The notes beneath the pieces are model-generated. The model saw only the letters and a list, made by a program, of their open reading frames with translations, had not been told where the DNA came from and made no database searches. Positions 1 through 5,201 of a stretch of 5,792 bases of DNA are shown here, one piece after another. Made by a program: the position numbers and the translations under genes. Within the stretch, counting starts at the first letter, position 1. The number at the start of each line of letters is the position of its first letter. This DNA comes from Candidatus Micrarchaeum sp. (GTDB lineage Archaea; Micrarchaeota; Micrarchaeia; CAILAH01): the NCBI GenBank assembly GCA_020723045.1, contig DYJQ01000044.1:1-5792 (forward strand). Direction: 5' to 3'.

Positions 1-24
1 ACTTTGAGTTTTTTGTTCTTTAAG

Positions 25-32
25 TTAATATT
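25..32 (+). promoter_or_regulatory. TATA-like box for dys
   Basis: TTAATATT lies in a T/A-rich stretch and is centred about 25 nt before the dys ATG at 54. Archaeal TATA boxes sit about 25 nt before the transcription start, so this spacing puts transcription start at or next to the ATG. No GGTGA-like ribosome binding site precedes the ATG, which fits a leaderless mRNA. The assignment rests on composition and spacing only, and the left edge of the window limits the context. Confidence 0.45.
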
Positions 33-53
33 TTTTGTCTGTTAAACTTCTTT

Positions 54-974
54 ATGGAAGCAATACGTGGGTTCAATTTAGATAACATCCGTTCGTTTTC
101 TGATTTGCTTAAGGCATACCGCTATATTGGCATACAAGCCACCAACCTTTCGATTGCAGATGAATTGCTGTGGGCGATGGTGCAGGACAAGGAAAATGTG
201 CTATTCTTCTCATTCACATCCAATATCATAAGCTCTGGCCTGCGAGAGGTTGCCGCACAGTTTATCAGAGACGCCAAGCCAAAGGTGATAATAACCACAG
301 TGGGCGCAATCGAAGAGGATATAATGAAGTCAATGGGCGACTTCTACGTGGGGACATTTTATGCAGATGATAAGGAATTGCGGGAGGAGGGCATAAACAG
401 GATAGGGAACATATTCGTGCCGAACGAGAGGTACGAGCAGTTTGAGGGGTTTGTAAAACCAGTTTTCGAAAAACTGGATGTTGGGAAACCAGTGGGGATA
501 AACCAGCTGGTAGGCGCACTCACCGATAACATAAACGACCGCAATTCAATACTCAGGGCCGCAAGGGATGTTGGGACACAGGTATTCTGCCCAGCCATAA
601 CTGATGGTGCGCTGGGGTTGCAACTCTATTTCTACAGGCAGAGACACCATAACTTTGCGGTTGATGTACTCGCGGATATGAAGGACCTGGCTAACATAAC
701 ACTCAATGCAAAGAGGACGGGTGCGCTCATAATGGGGGGCGGGCTGGCAAAGCATCACACAATAGGCGTAAACCTATTGAGGGAAGGCCTTGATAGGGCG
801 GTTTATATATCGACTGCACAGGAGTATGATGCATCATTGAGCGGTGCATACCCGCGGGAGGCGATAAGCTGGGGCAAGATCAAGGCATCATCGAAACACG
901 TGCTGGTAAATAGCGAGGCGTCACTGGCATTCCCCCTGCTGGCACTATCCCTTCACGAGAGGTTGATGAAATAA
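54..974 (+). CDS. dys: Deoxyhypusine synthase
   Basis: This enzyme makes the first step of hypusine formation: it transfers the aminobutyl group of spermidine to one lysine of translation factor aIF5A in an NAD-dependent reaction in the cytoplasm. The 306-residue protein has the family signatures in order: FTSNIISSGLRE (residues 54-65, NAD site), TTVGAIEEDI (81-90), RIGNIFVPNERY (116-127), PAITDGALG (180-188), GGGLAKHH (228-235), and STAQEYD to SWGK (253-275). By comparison with the human enzyme, Lys275 is the catalytic lysine that forms the enzyme-imine intermediate, and Lys233-His234 belong to the active site. Length matches archaeal members, which lack part of the longer eukaryotic N-terminus. 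The ATG at 54 has no Shine-Dalgarno but a TATA-like box about 25 nt upstream, so the mRNA is probably leaderless. The gene is monocistronic here and converges on the TBP-like gene with a 47-nt gap. The aIF5A gene is not in the window. Confidence 0.97.
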   Translation: MEAIRGFNLDNIRSFSDLLKAYRYIGIQATNLSIADELLWAMVQDKENVLFFSFTSNIISSGLREVAAQFIRDAKPKVIITTVGAIEEDIMKSMGDFYVGTFYADDKELREEGINRIGNIFVPNERYEQFEGFVKPVFEKLDVGKPVGINQLVGALTDNINDRNSILRAARDVGTQVFCPAITDGALGLQLYFYRQRHHNFAVDVLADMKDLANITLNAKRTGALIMGGGLAKHHTIGVNLLREGLDRAVYISTAQEYDASLSGAYPREAISWGKIKASSKHVLVNSEASLAFPLLALSLHERLMK

Positions 975-1002
975 CGAATTGCGGCGGATAAAAGGCTGTG
1001 TA

Positions 1003-1024
1003 TAAACCCCATTTTGGGGATTTA
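1003..1024. terminator. Inverted repeat between convergent genes, possible terminator
   Basis: CCCCA (1007-1011) and TGGGG (1015-1019) form a 5-bp stem with a TTT loop. The flanking TAAA (1003-1006) and TTTA (1021-1024) extend the symmetry with one bulged A. It sits between the 3' ends of dys and the TBP-like gene and includes the stop codon of the latter. No long T-run follows on either strand (ATTTACTTTAT on plus, a CTTTTATCC run further along on minus). Archaeal termination relies mainly on T-tracts, so the role is tentative. Confidence 0.3.
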
Positions 1025-1309
1025 CTTTATGTATGGTGTTAAGATCTTAATCGCCCTCATTATGGCGTTCCTGACCTCCTCCTCGCTCTTCCCACCCGTG
1101 CATATAATCTTGCCGTTCTTGAAAAGCAGGAGCGATGCCTTTGGGTCCCTCAACTTGAGTATTGCGCCTGGGAACTGCTCGGGTTCATATTCGACATCCT
1201 CAACTTCCATCGCTATGGAGTAGAGGTCGAGCTCGACGTTCAAGCTGGCCGATGCAACAATATTCTCGATCCTAAACTTAGGTTGCGGTATTTTCTTGAC
1301 TTTAGGCAT
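1022..1309 (-). CDS. tbp: Single-repeat TATA-binding-protein-like protein
   Basis: TBP binds and bends the TATA box and recruits TFB. Archaeal TBPs are about 180 residues with two similar repeats; this 95-residue protein has one. After a short basic N-terminus (MPKVKK), residues 12-92 carry ENIVASAS (Asn16), the stirrup EYEPEQFPG (40-48), LLLFKNGKIICTGGKS (60-75) and a final helix. By alignment with yeast TBP, Phe46 and Phe63 are the two intercalating Phe of one repeat and Glu42/Glu44 match the TFIIB-contacting EPE residues. The C-terminus (ILTPYIK) resembles the end of a normal second repeat. No second repeat fits: the gap to dys is 47 nt, and upstream lies a promoter region. The start at 1309 is chosen because AGGTGAA (1320-1314) lies 4 nt before it; ATG 1312 and GTG 1318 are in-frame alternatives. 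The domain call is secure. It could be the cell's only TBP, acting as a homodimer, or an auxiliary factor beside a normal TBP elsewhere. Confidence 0.9.
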   Translation of the reverse strand: MPKVKKIPQPKFRIENIVASASLNVELDLYSIAMEVEDVEYEPEQFPGAILKLRDPKASLLLFKNGKIICTGGKSEEEVRNAIMRAIKILTPYIK

Positions 1310-1313
1310 CATT

Positions 1314-1320
1314 TTCACCT
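1314..1320 (-). promoter_or_regulatory. Shine-Dalgarno site of the TBP-like gene
   Basis: AGGTGAA on the minus strand matches six bases of the archaeal consensus AGGTGAT. It leaves 4 nt to the ATG at 1309, the same spacing as at the DUF655 and membrane-protein genes in this window. This favours the second of two adjacent ATGs, and makes the GTG at 1318, which lies inside the site, unlikely as the start. Confidence 0.6.
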
Positions 1321-1351
1321 TTTTAAACCGTTATACAGAAATAGTCAACAT

Positions 1352-1366
1352 AACCTTAAAAAGGTT
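1352..1366. promoter_or_regulatory. Near-palindromic TATA-like element between divergent genes
   Basis: AACCTT-AAA-AAGGTT is a perfect 6-bp inverted repeat around three A residues, in the 107-nt region between the TBP-like gene and rpl21e. Read on plus, CTTAAAAA has CC on its upstream side and would start transcription near 1384, giving a leader of about 30 nt for rpl21e. Read on minus, TTTTTAAG would start transcription near 1332, giving a leader of about 22 nt that includes the AGGTGAA site. One element could therefore serve both directions. A second AT-rich candidate for the minus strand is TATAAC near 1330-1335. Assignment is from spacing and composition. Confidence 0.45.
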
Positions 1367-1386
1367 TTTTGGCTCAACTACTAAGG

Positions 1387-1416
1387 CGTCTGGCATGATT
1401 CAGACGGTGCATGATT
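1387..1416 (+). promoter_or_regulatory. Leader hairpin and direct repeat before rpl21e
   Basis: CGTCTG (1387-1392) and CAGACG (1401-1406) form a perfect 6-bp stem with the 8-nt loop GCATGATT (1393-1400). The same eight bases recur at 1409-1416, directly before the rpl21e ATG. The likely ribosome binding site GGTG (1406-1409) abuts the 3' arm of the stem, sharing one base. The arrangement lies in the predicted leader and could affect translation of the first gene in the operon. Regulation is an inference from position only. Confidence 0.35.
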
Positions 1417-1695
1417 ATGGTTAAAAGATCGAGGGGCGCTTTATCAACATTCACGCGCAAGCTCAAGTCAAAGGGCAGGATAGGCACCACAGGCATATTT
1501 AAGCAGTTCAGGGAGGGCGACCGTGTGGTCATTAATGTGAAGCCGGGCCATCCAGGTATGCCGCACCCAAGGTACCGCGGGAGGCACGGTGTTATCGTTG
1601 GTGAACAGGGAGGCTCTTACGTGGTTGAGATAAAAGACGGCAATATGCTCAAGCGCCTCATATCAAGGCCTGTCCATCTGGACGCTGTACAATAA
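1417..1695 (+). CDS. rpl21e: 50S ribosomal protein L21e
   Basis: L21e is a large-subunit protein shared by archaea and eukaryotes (eL21) and absent from bacteria. The 92-residue product is short and very basic, with the family start MVKRSRG, then a KOW/SH3-like barrel region FREGDRVVI and KPGHPGMPHPRYRGRHGVIVG (about residues 31-62), and the ending SRPVHL. The ATG at 1417 is preferred over the in-frame ATG at 1411. It restores the canonical N-terminus and leaves 7 nt after GGTG (1406-1409), whereas 1411 would leave 1 nt. It is the first gene of an operon whose order rpl21e - rpoF - DUF655 - ksgA recurs across archaea. A TATA-like element at 1352-1366 and a small hairpin precede it. Length and motifs are normal. 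Confidence 0.96.
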   Translation: MVKRSRGALSTFTRKLKSKGRIGTTGIFKQFREGDRVVINVKPGHPGMPHPRYRGRHGVIVGEQGGSYVVEIKDGNMLKRLISRPVHLDAVQ

Positions 1696-1706
1696 AGTGT
1701 GTGATT

Positions 1707-2039
1707 ATGCTAGGAAAGGAGATAAAGAGCAATAGGGTTGTTTCACTATCAGAGGTAGCCCAGATGCTGGAGGAGCGTGAGAAGGCGGGTGAGCTCGGGT
1801 TTGAACAGAAGGGCGCTCTTGAGTATGCCAAGAAGTTTGGGCACTTGAGTGTTGAGAAATCGCACGAGCTTATTGCAAAGCTTTTGGAACTGCCGTTCAT
1901 GTCTGAGGCGATGGCTGTCAAGGTAGTGGACCTGCTCCCGAAGAGTGAGGTTGAAGTGAAGCTCATCTTCCAGCAGGAGAAGAGGGATCTTACGAGCGCA
2001 CAGGCGAAACAGGTCCTTGAGATAGTTTCAGCATTGTAG
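1707..2039 (+). CDS. rpoF: DNA-directed RNA polymerase subunit F (Rpo4)
   Basis: Rpo4/F is the archaeal counterpart of eukaryotic Rpb4. It pairs with Rpo7/E to form the stalk of RNA polymerase, which binds emerging RNA and aids initiation and termination. The 110-residue protein starts MLGKEI and has the usual SLSEVAQMLEER segment (residues 13-24), the GELGFEQKGALEYAKKF segment (28-44) and the LLPKSEVEVKLIF segment (76-88) of the HRDC-like fold. It ends in a helix that packs on Rpo7. ATG 1707 fits the family start; an in-frame GTG at 1701 would add two residues. The sequence before the ATG (GTGTGTGATT) resembles that before rpl21e (GGTGCATGATT), with TGATT touching the start codon in both. 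The gap to rpl21e is 11 nt, consistent with one transcript. Its partner rpoE is not in the window. Confidence 0.94.
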   Translation: MLGKEIKSNRVVSLSEVAQMLEEREKAGELGFEQKGALEYAKKFGHLSVEKSHELIAKLLELPFMSEAMAVKVVDLLPKSEVEVKLIFQQEKRDLTSAQAKQVLEIVSAL

Positions 2040-2047
2040 GAGGGGAT
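2038..2047 (+). promoter_or_regulatory. Strong Shine-Dalgarno site that sets a TTG start
   Basis: AGGAGGGGAT matches 9 of 10 bases of the full archaeal consensus AGGAGGTGAT. It overlaps the last two bases of the rpoF stop codon and lies 4 nt before the TTG at 2052. The next in-frame ATG (2073) is 25 nt away, too far for this site. The site therefore argues for the unusual TTG start of the DUF655 gene and for coupled translation with rpoF. Confidence 0.6.
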
Positions 2048-2051
2048 AATT

Positions 2052-2627
2052 TTGGATGGGCAGGAAAGACCTATGGCCGATAAACAGATGGAAGAATATG
2101 CATATGTTCTTGACTTCCTGCCGTACGGCAAGTCAGATGACCCCAAAAGACAGCCTGTGGTCCAACTCTTAGGCGAGAAATTCTTCACATTGCTTGAAGC
2201 ATACCCAAAGGTCGGGGTTGCGCTTACGATTGGAGATAAGGTTTATGTGGGCAAGGGCGAGAGGGATAAGATTGCGAGCATAGTCGGCCGCATCTCATTT
2301 TCCGAGATCACATCTACCTCAAGGAGCAGCCTCCGCGAGGTTATCATCAAGGTGATCTCCTCGCGTGAGAAAGAGTTTGTTGATTTTTTCAACAGAAGCG
2401 GCCCCATCAACATACGTGTACACCAGCTTGAGCTCATTCCCGGCATCGGCAAGAAGATAATGGCCACTATAATTGATGAGAGGGGCAAGAAGCCGTTTGA
2501 GAGCTTTGCTGACATCGAGAAAAGGATACACGTAAACAAAGTGGTTGATTTCCTGGCTCAGAGGGTTGAGGAGGAGCTCAATGGATCAAAGTACTACTTA
2601 TTTGTGAGACCATCTCGGTACCATTGA
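2052..2627 (+). CDS. DUF655 family protein with helix-hairpin-helix
   Basis: This is an archaeal conserved protein of uncharacterised role (DUF655), usually found between rpoF and ksgA, as here. The 191 residues begin with the family segment EEYAYVLDFLPYGK (residues 14-27). A small OB-like region follows around GVALTIGDKVYVGKG (55-69). The C-terminal half has a helix-hairpin-helix, LIPGIGKKIMATIIDERG (128-145), followed by FESFADI (149-155). Such motifs bind nucleic acid backbones, so an RNA-linked role near the ribosome is plausible but inferred. The TTG start is chosen for its near-perfect Shine-Dalgarno site; ATG at 2073 would remove seven residues without touching the conserved part. The gap to rpoF is 12 nt, and ksgA begins 5 nt after its stop. 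Length is normal for the family. Confidence 0.9.
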   Translation: MDGQERPMADKQMEEYAYVLDFLPYGKSDDPKRQPVVQLLGEKFFTLLEAYPKVGVALTIGDKVYVGKGERDKIASIVGRISFSEITSTSRSSLREVIIKVISSREKEFVDFFNRSGPINIRVHQLELIPGIGKKIMATIIDERGKKPFESFADIEKRIHVNKVVDFLAQRVEEELNGSKYYLFVRPSRYH

Positions 2628-2632
2628 TACCC

Positions 2633-3406
2633 ATGATAGAGAAAAAGAAGAGTCTTGGCCAGCATTTTATCTCGGATTTTTCTATCCTTAATAGGGAAGC
2701 AGGCATTGTAGACTGCAAAGATAAGAATGTATTGGAGATAGGGCCAGGGGACGGGCGGTTGTCTGAACTGTTGCTTGAGGCCAGCACACTATACCTTGTT
2801 GAGAAGGACGAAAGGTTTGCACACTCATTGAAGGAACGGTTTGCACATAACGGCCATGTGCATGTGATTGTGGGCGATTTTCTCGACTTGGAACCCCTAG
2901 TTGGTATTGATGTGGTTGTAGGCAACCTCCCATATTATATCTCATCCGCAATCACGTTCAGGCTCCTCGACTGGAACTTCAAGAGGGCCGTACTGATGTA
3001 CCAGAAAGAGTTTGCAGAGAAGATGACTGCACAAGGGAAGGATAAGTCCAGGCTCTCTTTTTTTGTACAGCACTATTTTGATATACGGAGGCATTTTGTG
3101 GTGCCACGCTCTGCATTCTCGCCAAGGCCAAAGGTTGATTCAATGCTTGTTGAGCTTATGCCAAGAAAAAATGCAGAGATGATTGATGAGGAGACGCGCG
3201 CCATCATTACATCCCTATTCCAGCACAGGCTCAAAACGCTGAATGCATCACTTAGGCAGTTGTGCAAAAGAAAAATAATCGATAAACAGCACACAGCCAC
3301 ATTATGTGCCGGGTTTGATTGTACAAAGAGGATATTCCAATTTACAAATGATGAGATACTAAGTATCGGAAAAGAGCTGGCCAAGCTCCCAGAACAGCCC
3401 CGGTAA
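2633..3406 (+). CDS. ksgA: 16S rRNA (adenine-N6,N6)-dimethyltransferase KsgA/Dim1
   Basis: KsgA/Dim1 uses S-adenosylmethionine to dimethylate the two adjacent adenines in the 3'-terminal helix of 16S rRNA, a late step in small-subunit assembly. The 257-residue protein shows SLGQHF (residues 7-12, N-terminal substrate and SAM contact), VLEIGPGDGRLSELL (33-47, SAM motif I), YLVEKDERF (54-62), GDFLDL (81-86), the catalytic NLPYYIS (98-104), and FSPRPKVDS (162-170). A smaller helical C-terminal domain follows, starting near LFQHRLKTLNASL (195-207). ATG 2633 is preferred; an in-frame TTG at 2624 would overlap the DUF655 stop by 3 nt. Only a weak TGAT lies 4 nt before the ATG, so translation may depend on coupling with DUF655. 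It is last in the operon. The hemK-like methyltransferase that follows ksgA in some archaea is absent here; a convergent membrane gene takes its place. Confidence 0.96.
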   Translation: MIEKKKSLGQHFISDFSILNREAGIVDCKDKNVLEIGPGDGRLSELLLEASTLYLVEKDERFAHSLKERFAHNGHVHVIVGDFLDLEPLVGIDVVVGNLPYYISSAITFRLLDWNFKRAVLMYQKEFAEKMTAQGKDKSRLSFFVQHYFDIRRHFVVPRSAFSPRPKVDSMLVELMPRKNAEMIDEETRAIITSLFQHRLKTLNASLRQLCKRKIIDKQHTATLCAGFDCTKRIFQFTNDEILSIGKELAKLPEQPR

Positions 3407-3427
3407 TATACGGCACTCATAACGAAT

Positions 3428-3814
3428 TTACTTTCTCTTTTTGGCCTTTCCCTCTTTTTTCTTGTCGTCCATGTAGTTCATTGCAATCTCATATACATCG
3501 ATTATGCTTACGATGAAGGCTATGGGCGCAACGAACAGCGCAACGGCAAGCGAAAGGTTCTTGAAGAATATGAGCATGGAGTCCTGTGAAAACGCCGTAA
3601 GCACATAGAAAGCAATTGCGGACACGAGTATAGCAACAAGTGCGCGCATGAACCTCTCAATTTCCTTATCAAATATGTTTACAAAGCCAACGACACAGCC
3701 GAGCAGGATGAGCAGTGTGTATGCCTGCTGTGTCATGTTGGGCAGGGTTCCTATCAAAGTGGCAATGATAACCCCTCCAATGAATGAAAACTCAGCAATA
3801 GTTTCCCATCTCAT
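3428..3814 (-). CDS. Small four-TM membrane protein of unknown function
   Basis: I do not recognise a characterised family. The 128-residue protein has four hydrophobic stretches: about residues 9-24, 31-48, 57-75 and 86-107. A short loop with Asp49-Lys-Glu-Ile-Glu-Arg lies between the second and third, and the tail (DDKKKEGKAKKRK, 116-128) is strongly basic. By the positive-inside rule the tail should be cytoplasmic, which with four segments puts both ends inside. Only one cysteine (Cys40) and no His cluster is present, so a metal-binding or redox role is not suggested. Translation initiation looks strong: GGGTGATT lies 4 nt before the ATG. The gene follows serS on the same strand with a 35-nt gap and may be co-transcribed, but a TATA-like box over the serS stop could give it its own promoter. 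It converges on ksgA with a 21-nt gap. Confidence 0.8.
   Translation of the reverse strand: MRWETIAEFSFIGGVIIATLIGTLPNMTQQAYTLLILLGCVVGFVNIFDKEIERFMRALVAILVSAIAFYVLTAFSQDSMLIFFKNLSLAVALFVAPIAFIVSIIDVYEIAMNYMDDKKKEGKAKKRK
3438..3460 (+). terminator. T-tracts that may end the L21e-ksgA transcript
   Basis: After the ksgA stop (3404-3406) the plus strand reads TTTTT at 3438-3442 and TTTTTT at 3455-3460, in a pyrimidine-rich stretch. Archaeal RNA polymerase terminates at runs of five or more T without needing a hairpin. These bases also encode, on the minus strand, the Lys-rich tail of the convergent membrane protein. No stem-loop is evident. Function is inferred from composition and position. 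Confidence 0.35.
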
Positions 3815-3818
3815 TAAT

Positions 3819-3826
3819 AATCACCC
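3819..3826 (-). promoter_or_regulatory. Shine-Dalgarno site of the membrane-protein gene
   Basis: GGGTGATT on the minus strand contains GGTGAT, a perfect match to the 3' end expected of archaeal 16S rRNA. It ends 4 nt before the ATG at 3814 and fixes that start. Confidence 0.7.
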
Positions 3827-3848
3827 GTTAATGAACTCGGCAATAAGG

Positions 3849-3856
3849 TTTAAATA
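3849..3856 (-). promoter_or_regulatory. TATA-like box overlapping the serS stop
   Basis: TATTTAAA on the minus strand overlaps the serS stop codon. With the usual spacing of about 25 nt, transcription would start near 3827, just before the GGGTGATT site, giving a leader of about 13 nt. This could provide a separate promoter for the membrane protein in addition to read-through from serS. Confidence 0.4.
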
Positions 3857-5115
3857 GCTTCTTTGCCGTTCATGTACTTCCTAAGAGGTTGCGGTATGGT
3901 TATTGTGCCATCTTCGTTCTGGAAGTTTTCAACTATTCCGACTATTGCCCTCTCGGTCGCAAGAGCGGTGCAGTTGAGTGTGTGGAGGATTTGTTTCTCG
4001 CCGTTTTTCCGCAATACCCTTACCCCCATCTTTCTCGCCTGGTAGTCCGTGGTGTTCGAGCCGGAGATGAGTTCCCTGTACGTTTTCTGTACGGGCATCC
4101 ACCCCTCAATATCATACTTTCTTGCCGCGCTGTCGTTCATGTCGCCGCTTGCAATGTCCACTACCCTGTAAGGTATGCCCAACCCTTGTATTACCCTCTC
4201 TGCAATACGTATCATCTTCTCATGCCACTCCCAACTCTCCTCCGGCAGGCAGTATACGTACTGTTCCACTTTCTCGAACTGGTGCACCCTGAATATCCCT
4301 TTTGTATCCTTGCCGTGTGCACCCGCCTCCTTCCTAAAGTTTGTGGAGAAGCCTGCATACTTTAACGGGAGAACATTTTCATCCAGCATCTGGTTGGCGT
4401 GGTATGCGGCCAGCGTCTGTTCAGCAGTCGCTATAAGGTACGCGTCCTCCCTCTCAACCTTGTAGAGCGTCTGTTCAAAATCAGCAAGCTCTGCGGCATT
4501 CCTCATGTATTTACTCTGCATCATAAACGGCGTGTGCATAAGCGTGAACCCCTCATCAATCAGGATGTCCAGTGCATAGTTGATTAGTGCAAAGTTGAGT
4601 TTTACAAGGTCCCCTTTCAAGTAGTAGAACCTGGCCCCACTCACCTCTCCCGCCCTATCAAGGTCTACAAGCCCCCTCTCCTGTAATAAGTCAACATGGC
4701 TTTTCAGTGCGAATGCCTTTGTTTTGATTTCTCCCCATCTCCTTACCTCCTTGGCCCCGCTCTCATCCCTCGCTACAGGCACGTCCTTGTGCAGTATGTT
4801 CCCTATTGTATACCTTAACTCATCCCTTCTCTTCAAGTATTCCTCACAGGCCAGTTCATTCCGTTTTATTTCATCATTTATGCTCTTCATCTCTGTAATC
4901 TTGTCGTCAAACCGCTGGCCATTCTTCTTGAGCTGGTTTATCTTCTCGGAGATATCGTTTCTTTTCTTTCTCAATGTCTCGAGTGTTTTAAGCGATTCCC
5001 TCCACATATTATCGTACTTTACGACCTCATCCACTTTGGCGGGGTCCTTGAACCGCTTCTTCTCGCTCTCCCTTATGCTGTCGGGATTAGTCCTAAAAAG
5101 CTCGATATCTAGCAT
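3850..5115 (-). CDS. serS: Seryl-tRNA synthetase (common, non-methanogen type)
   Basis: This class II synthetase activates serine with ATP and charges tRNA-Ser. The 421 residues start with MLDIELFRTNPDSIR (1-15), typical of the common SerRS. A two-helix coiled-coil arm follows (about 28-105), charged throughout, which grips the long variable arm of tRNA-Ser. The catalytic domain shows motif 1 ending at HTPFMM (194-199), the serine-site ATAEQTLAAYH (229-239), motif 2 NFRKEAGAHG to FRVHQFEKVE (259-284), the SNTTDYQARK segment (353-362) and motif 3 LNCTALATERAIVGIVEN (380-397) with Arg389. Length and motif order are normal, and it is not the rare methanogen SerRS with a zinc-binding insert. The ATG at 5115 has no Shine-Dalgarno, but TTATAAAA lies about 26 nt upstream, so the transcript is probably leaderless. 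The gene is divergent from the beta-helix gene and upstream of the membrane-protein gene. Confidence 0.97.
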   Translation of the reverse strand: MLDIELFRTNPDSIRESEKKRFKDPAKVDEVVKYDNMWRESLKTLETLRKKRNDISEKINQLKKNGQRFDDKITEMKSINDEIKRNELACEEYLKRRDELRYTIGNILHKDVPVARDESGAKEVRRWGEIKTKAFALKSHVDLLQERGLVDLDRAGEVSGARFYYLKGDLVKLNFALINYALDILIDEGFTLMHTPFMMQSKYMRNAAELADFEQTLYKVEREDAYLIATAEQTLAAYHANQMLDENVLPLKYAGFSTNFRKEAGAHGKDTKGIFRVHQFEKVEQYVYCLPEESWEWHEKMIRIAERVIQGLGIPYRVVDIASGDMNDSAARKYDIEGWMPVQKTYRELISGSNTTDYQARKMGVRVLRKNGEKQILHTLNCTALATERAIVGIVENFQNEDGTITIPQPLRKYMNGKEAI

Positions 5116-5137
5116 GGCTTGATTAAGGCCGTAAATG

Positions 5138-5145
5138 TTTTATAA
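5138..5145 (-). promoter_or_regulatory. TATA box of serS
   Basis: TTATAAAA on the minus strand is a good archaeal TATA box centred about 26 nt before the serS ATG at 5115. That spacing puts the transcription start at the start codon. The bases between (CATTTACGGCCTTAATCAAGCC) contain no GGTG-like site, which supports a leaderless mRNA. Confidence 0.65.
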
Positions 5146-5162
5146 CGTGTGGCCGTGGTCAA

Positions 5163-5172
5163 TTATATAAAT
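5163..5172 (+). promoter_or_regulatory. TATA box of the beta-helix surface protein gene
   Basis: TTATATAAAT is centred about 34 nt before the ATG at 5202, giving an expected transcription start near 5193 and a leader of about 9 nt. No Shine-Dalgarno lies before the ATG. It is about 20 bp from the serS TATA box on the other strand, so the two divergent promoters are very close and may compete. Confidence 0.55.
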
Positions 5173-5201
5173 ATGATGATGCAAATATTGTTTTGATATT
5201 T

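Noticed and set aside
459..477. Perfect 8-bp inverted repeat with a 3-nt loop (CCAGTTTT / AAAACTGG) inside dys, with AAACCAG recurring at 487-493 and 500-506
   Set aside because: It lies in a conserved, well-translated part of dys, and the repeated AAACCAG falls in Lys-Pro-Val and Asn-Gln codons. Best explained as coding sequence.
1014..1223. Plus-strand ORF of 69 codons opposite the TBP-like gene
   Set aside because: It is a shadow of the TBP-like gene in another frame, with no family resemblance and no ribosome binding site.
1658..2188. Minus-strand ORF of 176 codons across rpl21e, rpoF and DUF655
   Set aside because: It spans three secure genes on the other strand, and its Ser-rich composition is typical of an antisense shadow.
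3889..4365. Plus-strand ORF of 158 codons within serS
   Set aside because: The minus-strand frame encodes a complete SerRS with all class II motifs; the plus-strand product has no recognisable domain.
5173..5196. ATGATGATG run opening a seven-codon frame before the surface-protein gene
   Set aside because: It is probably at or upstream of the transcription start predicted from the TATA box at 5163-5172, out of frame, and has no ribosome binding site.
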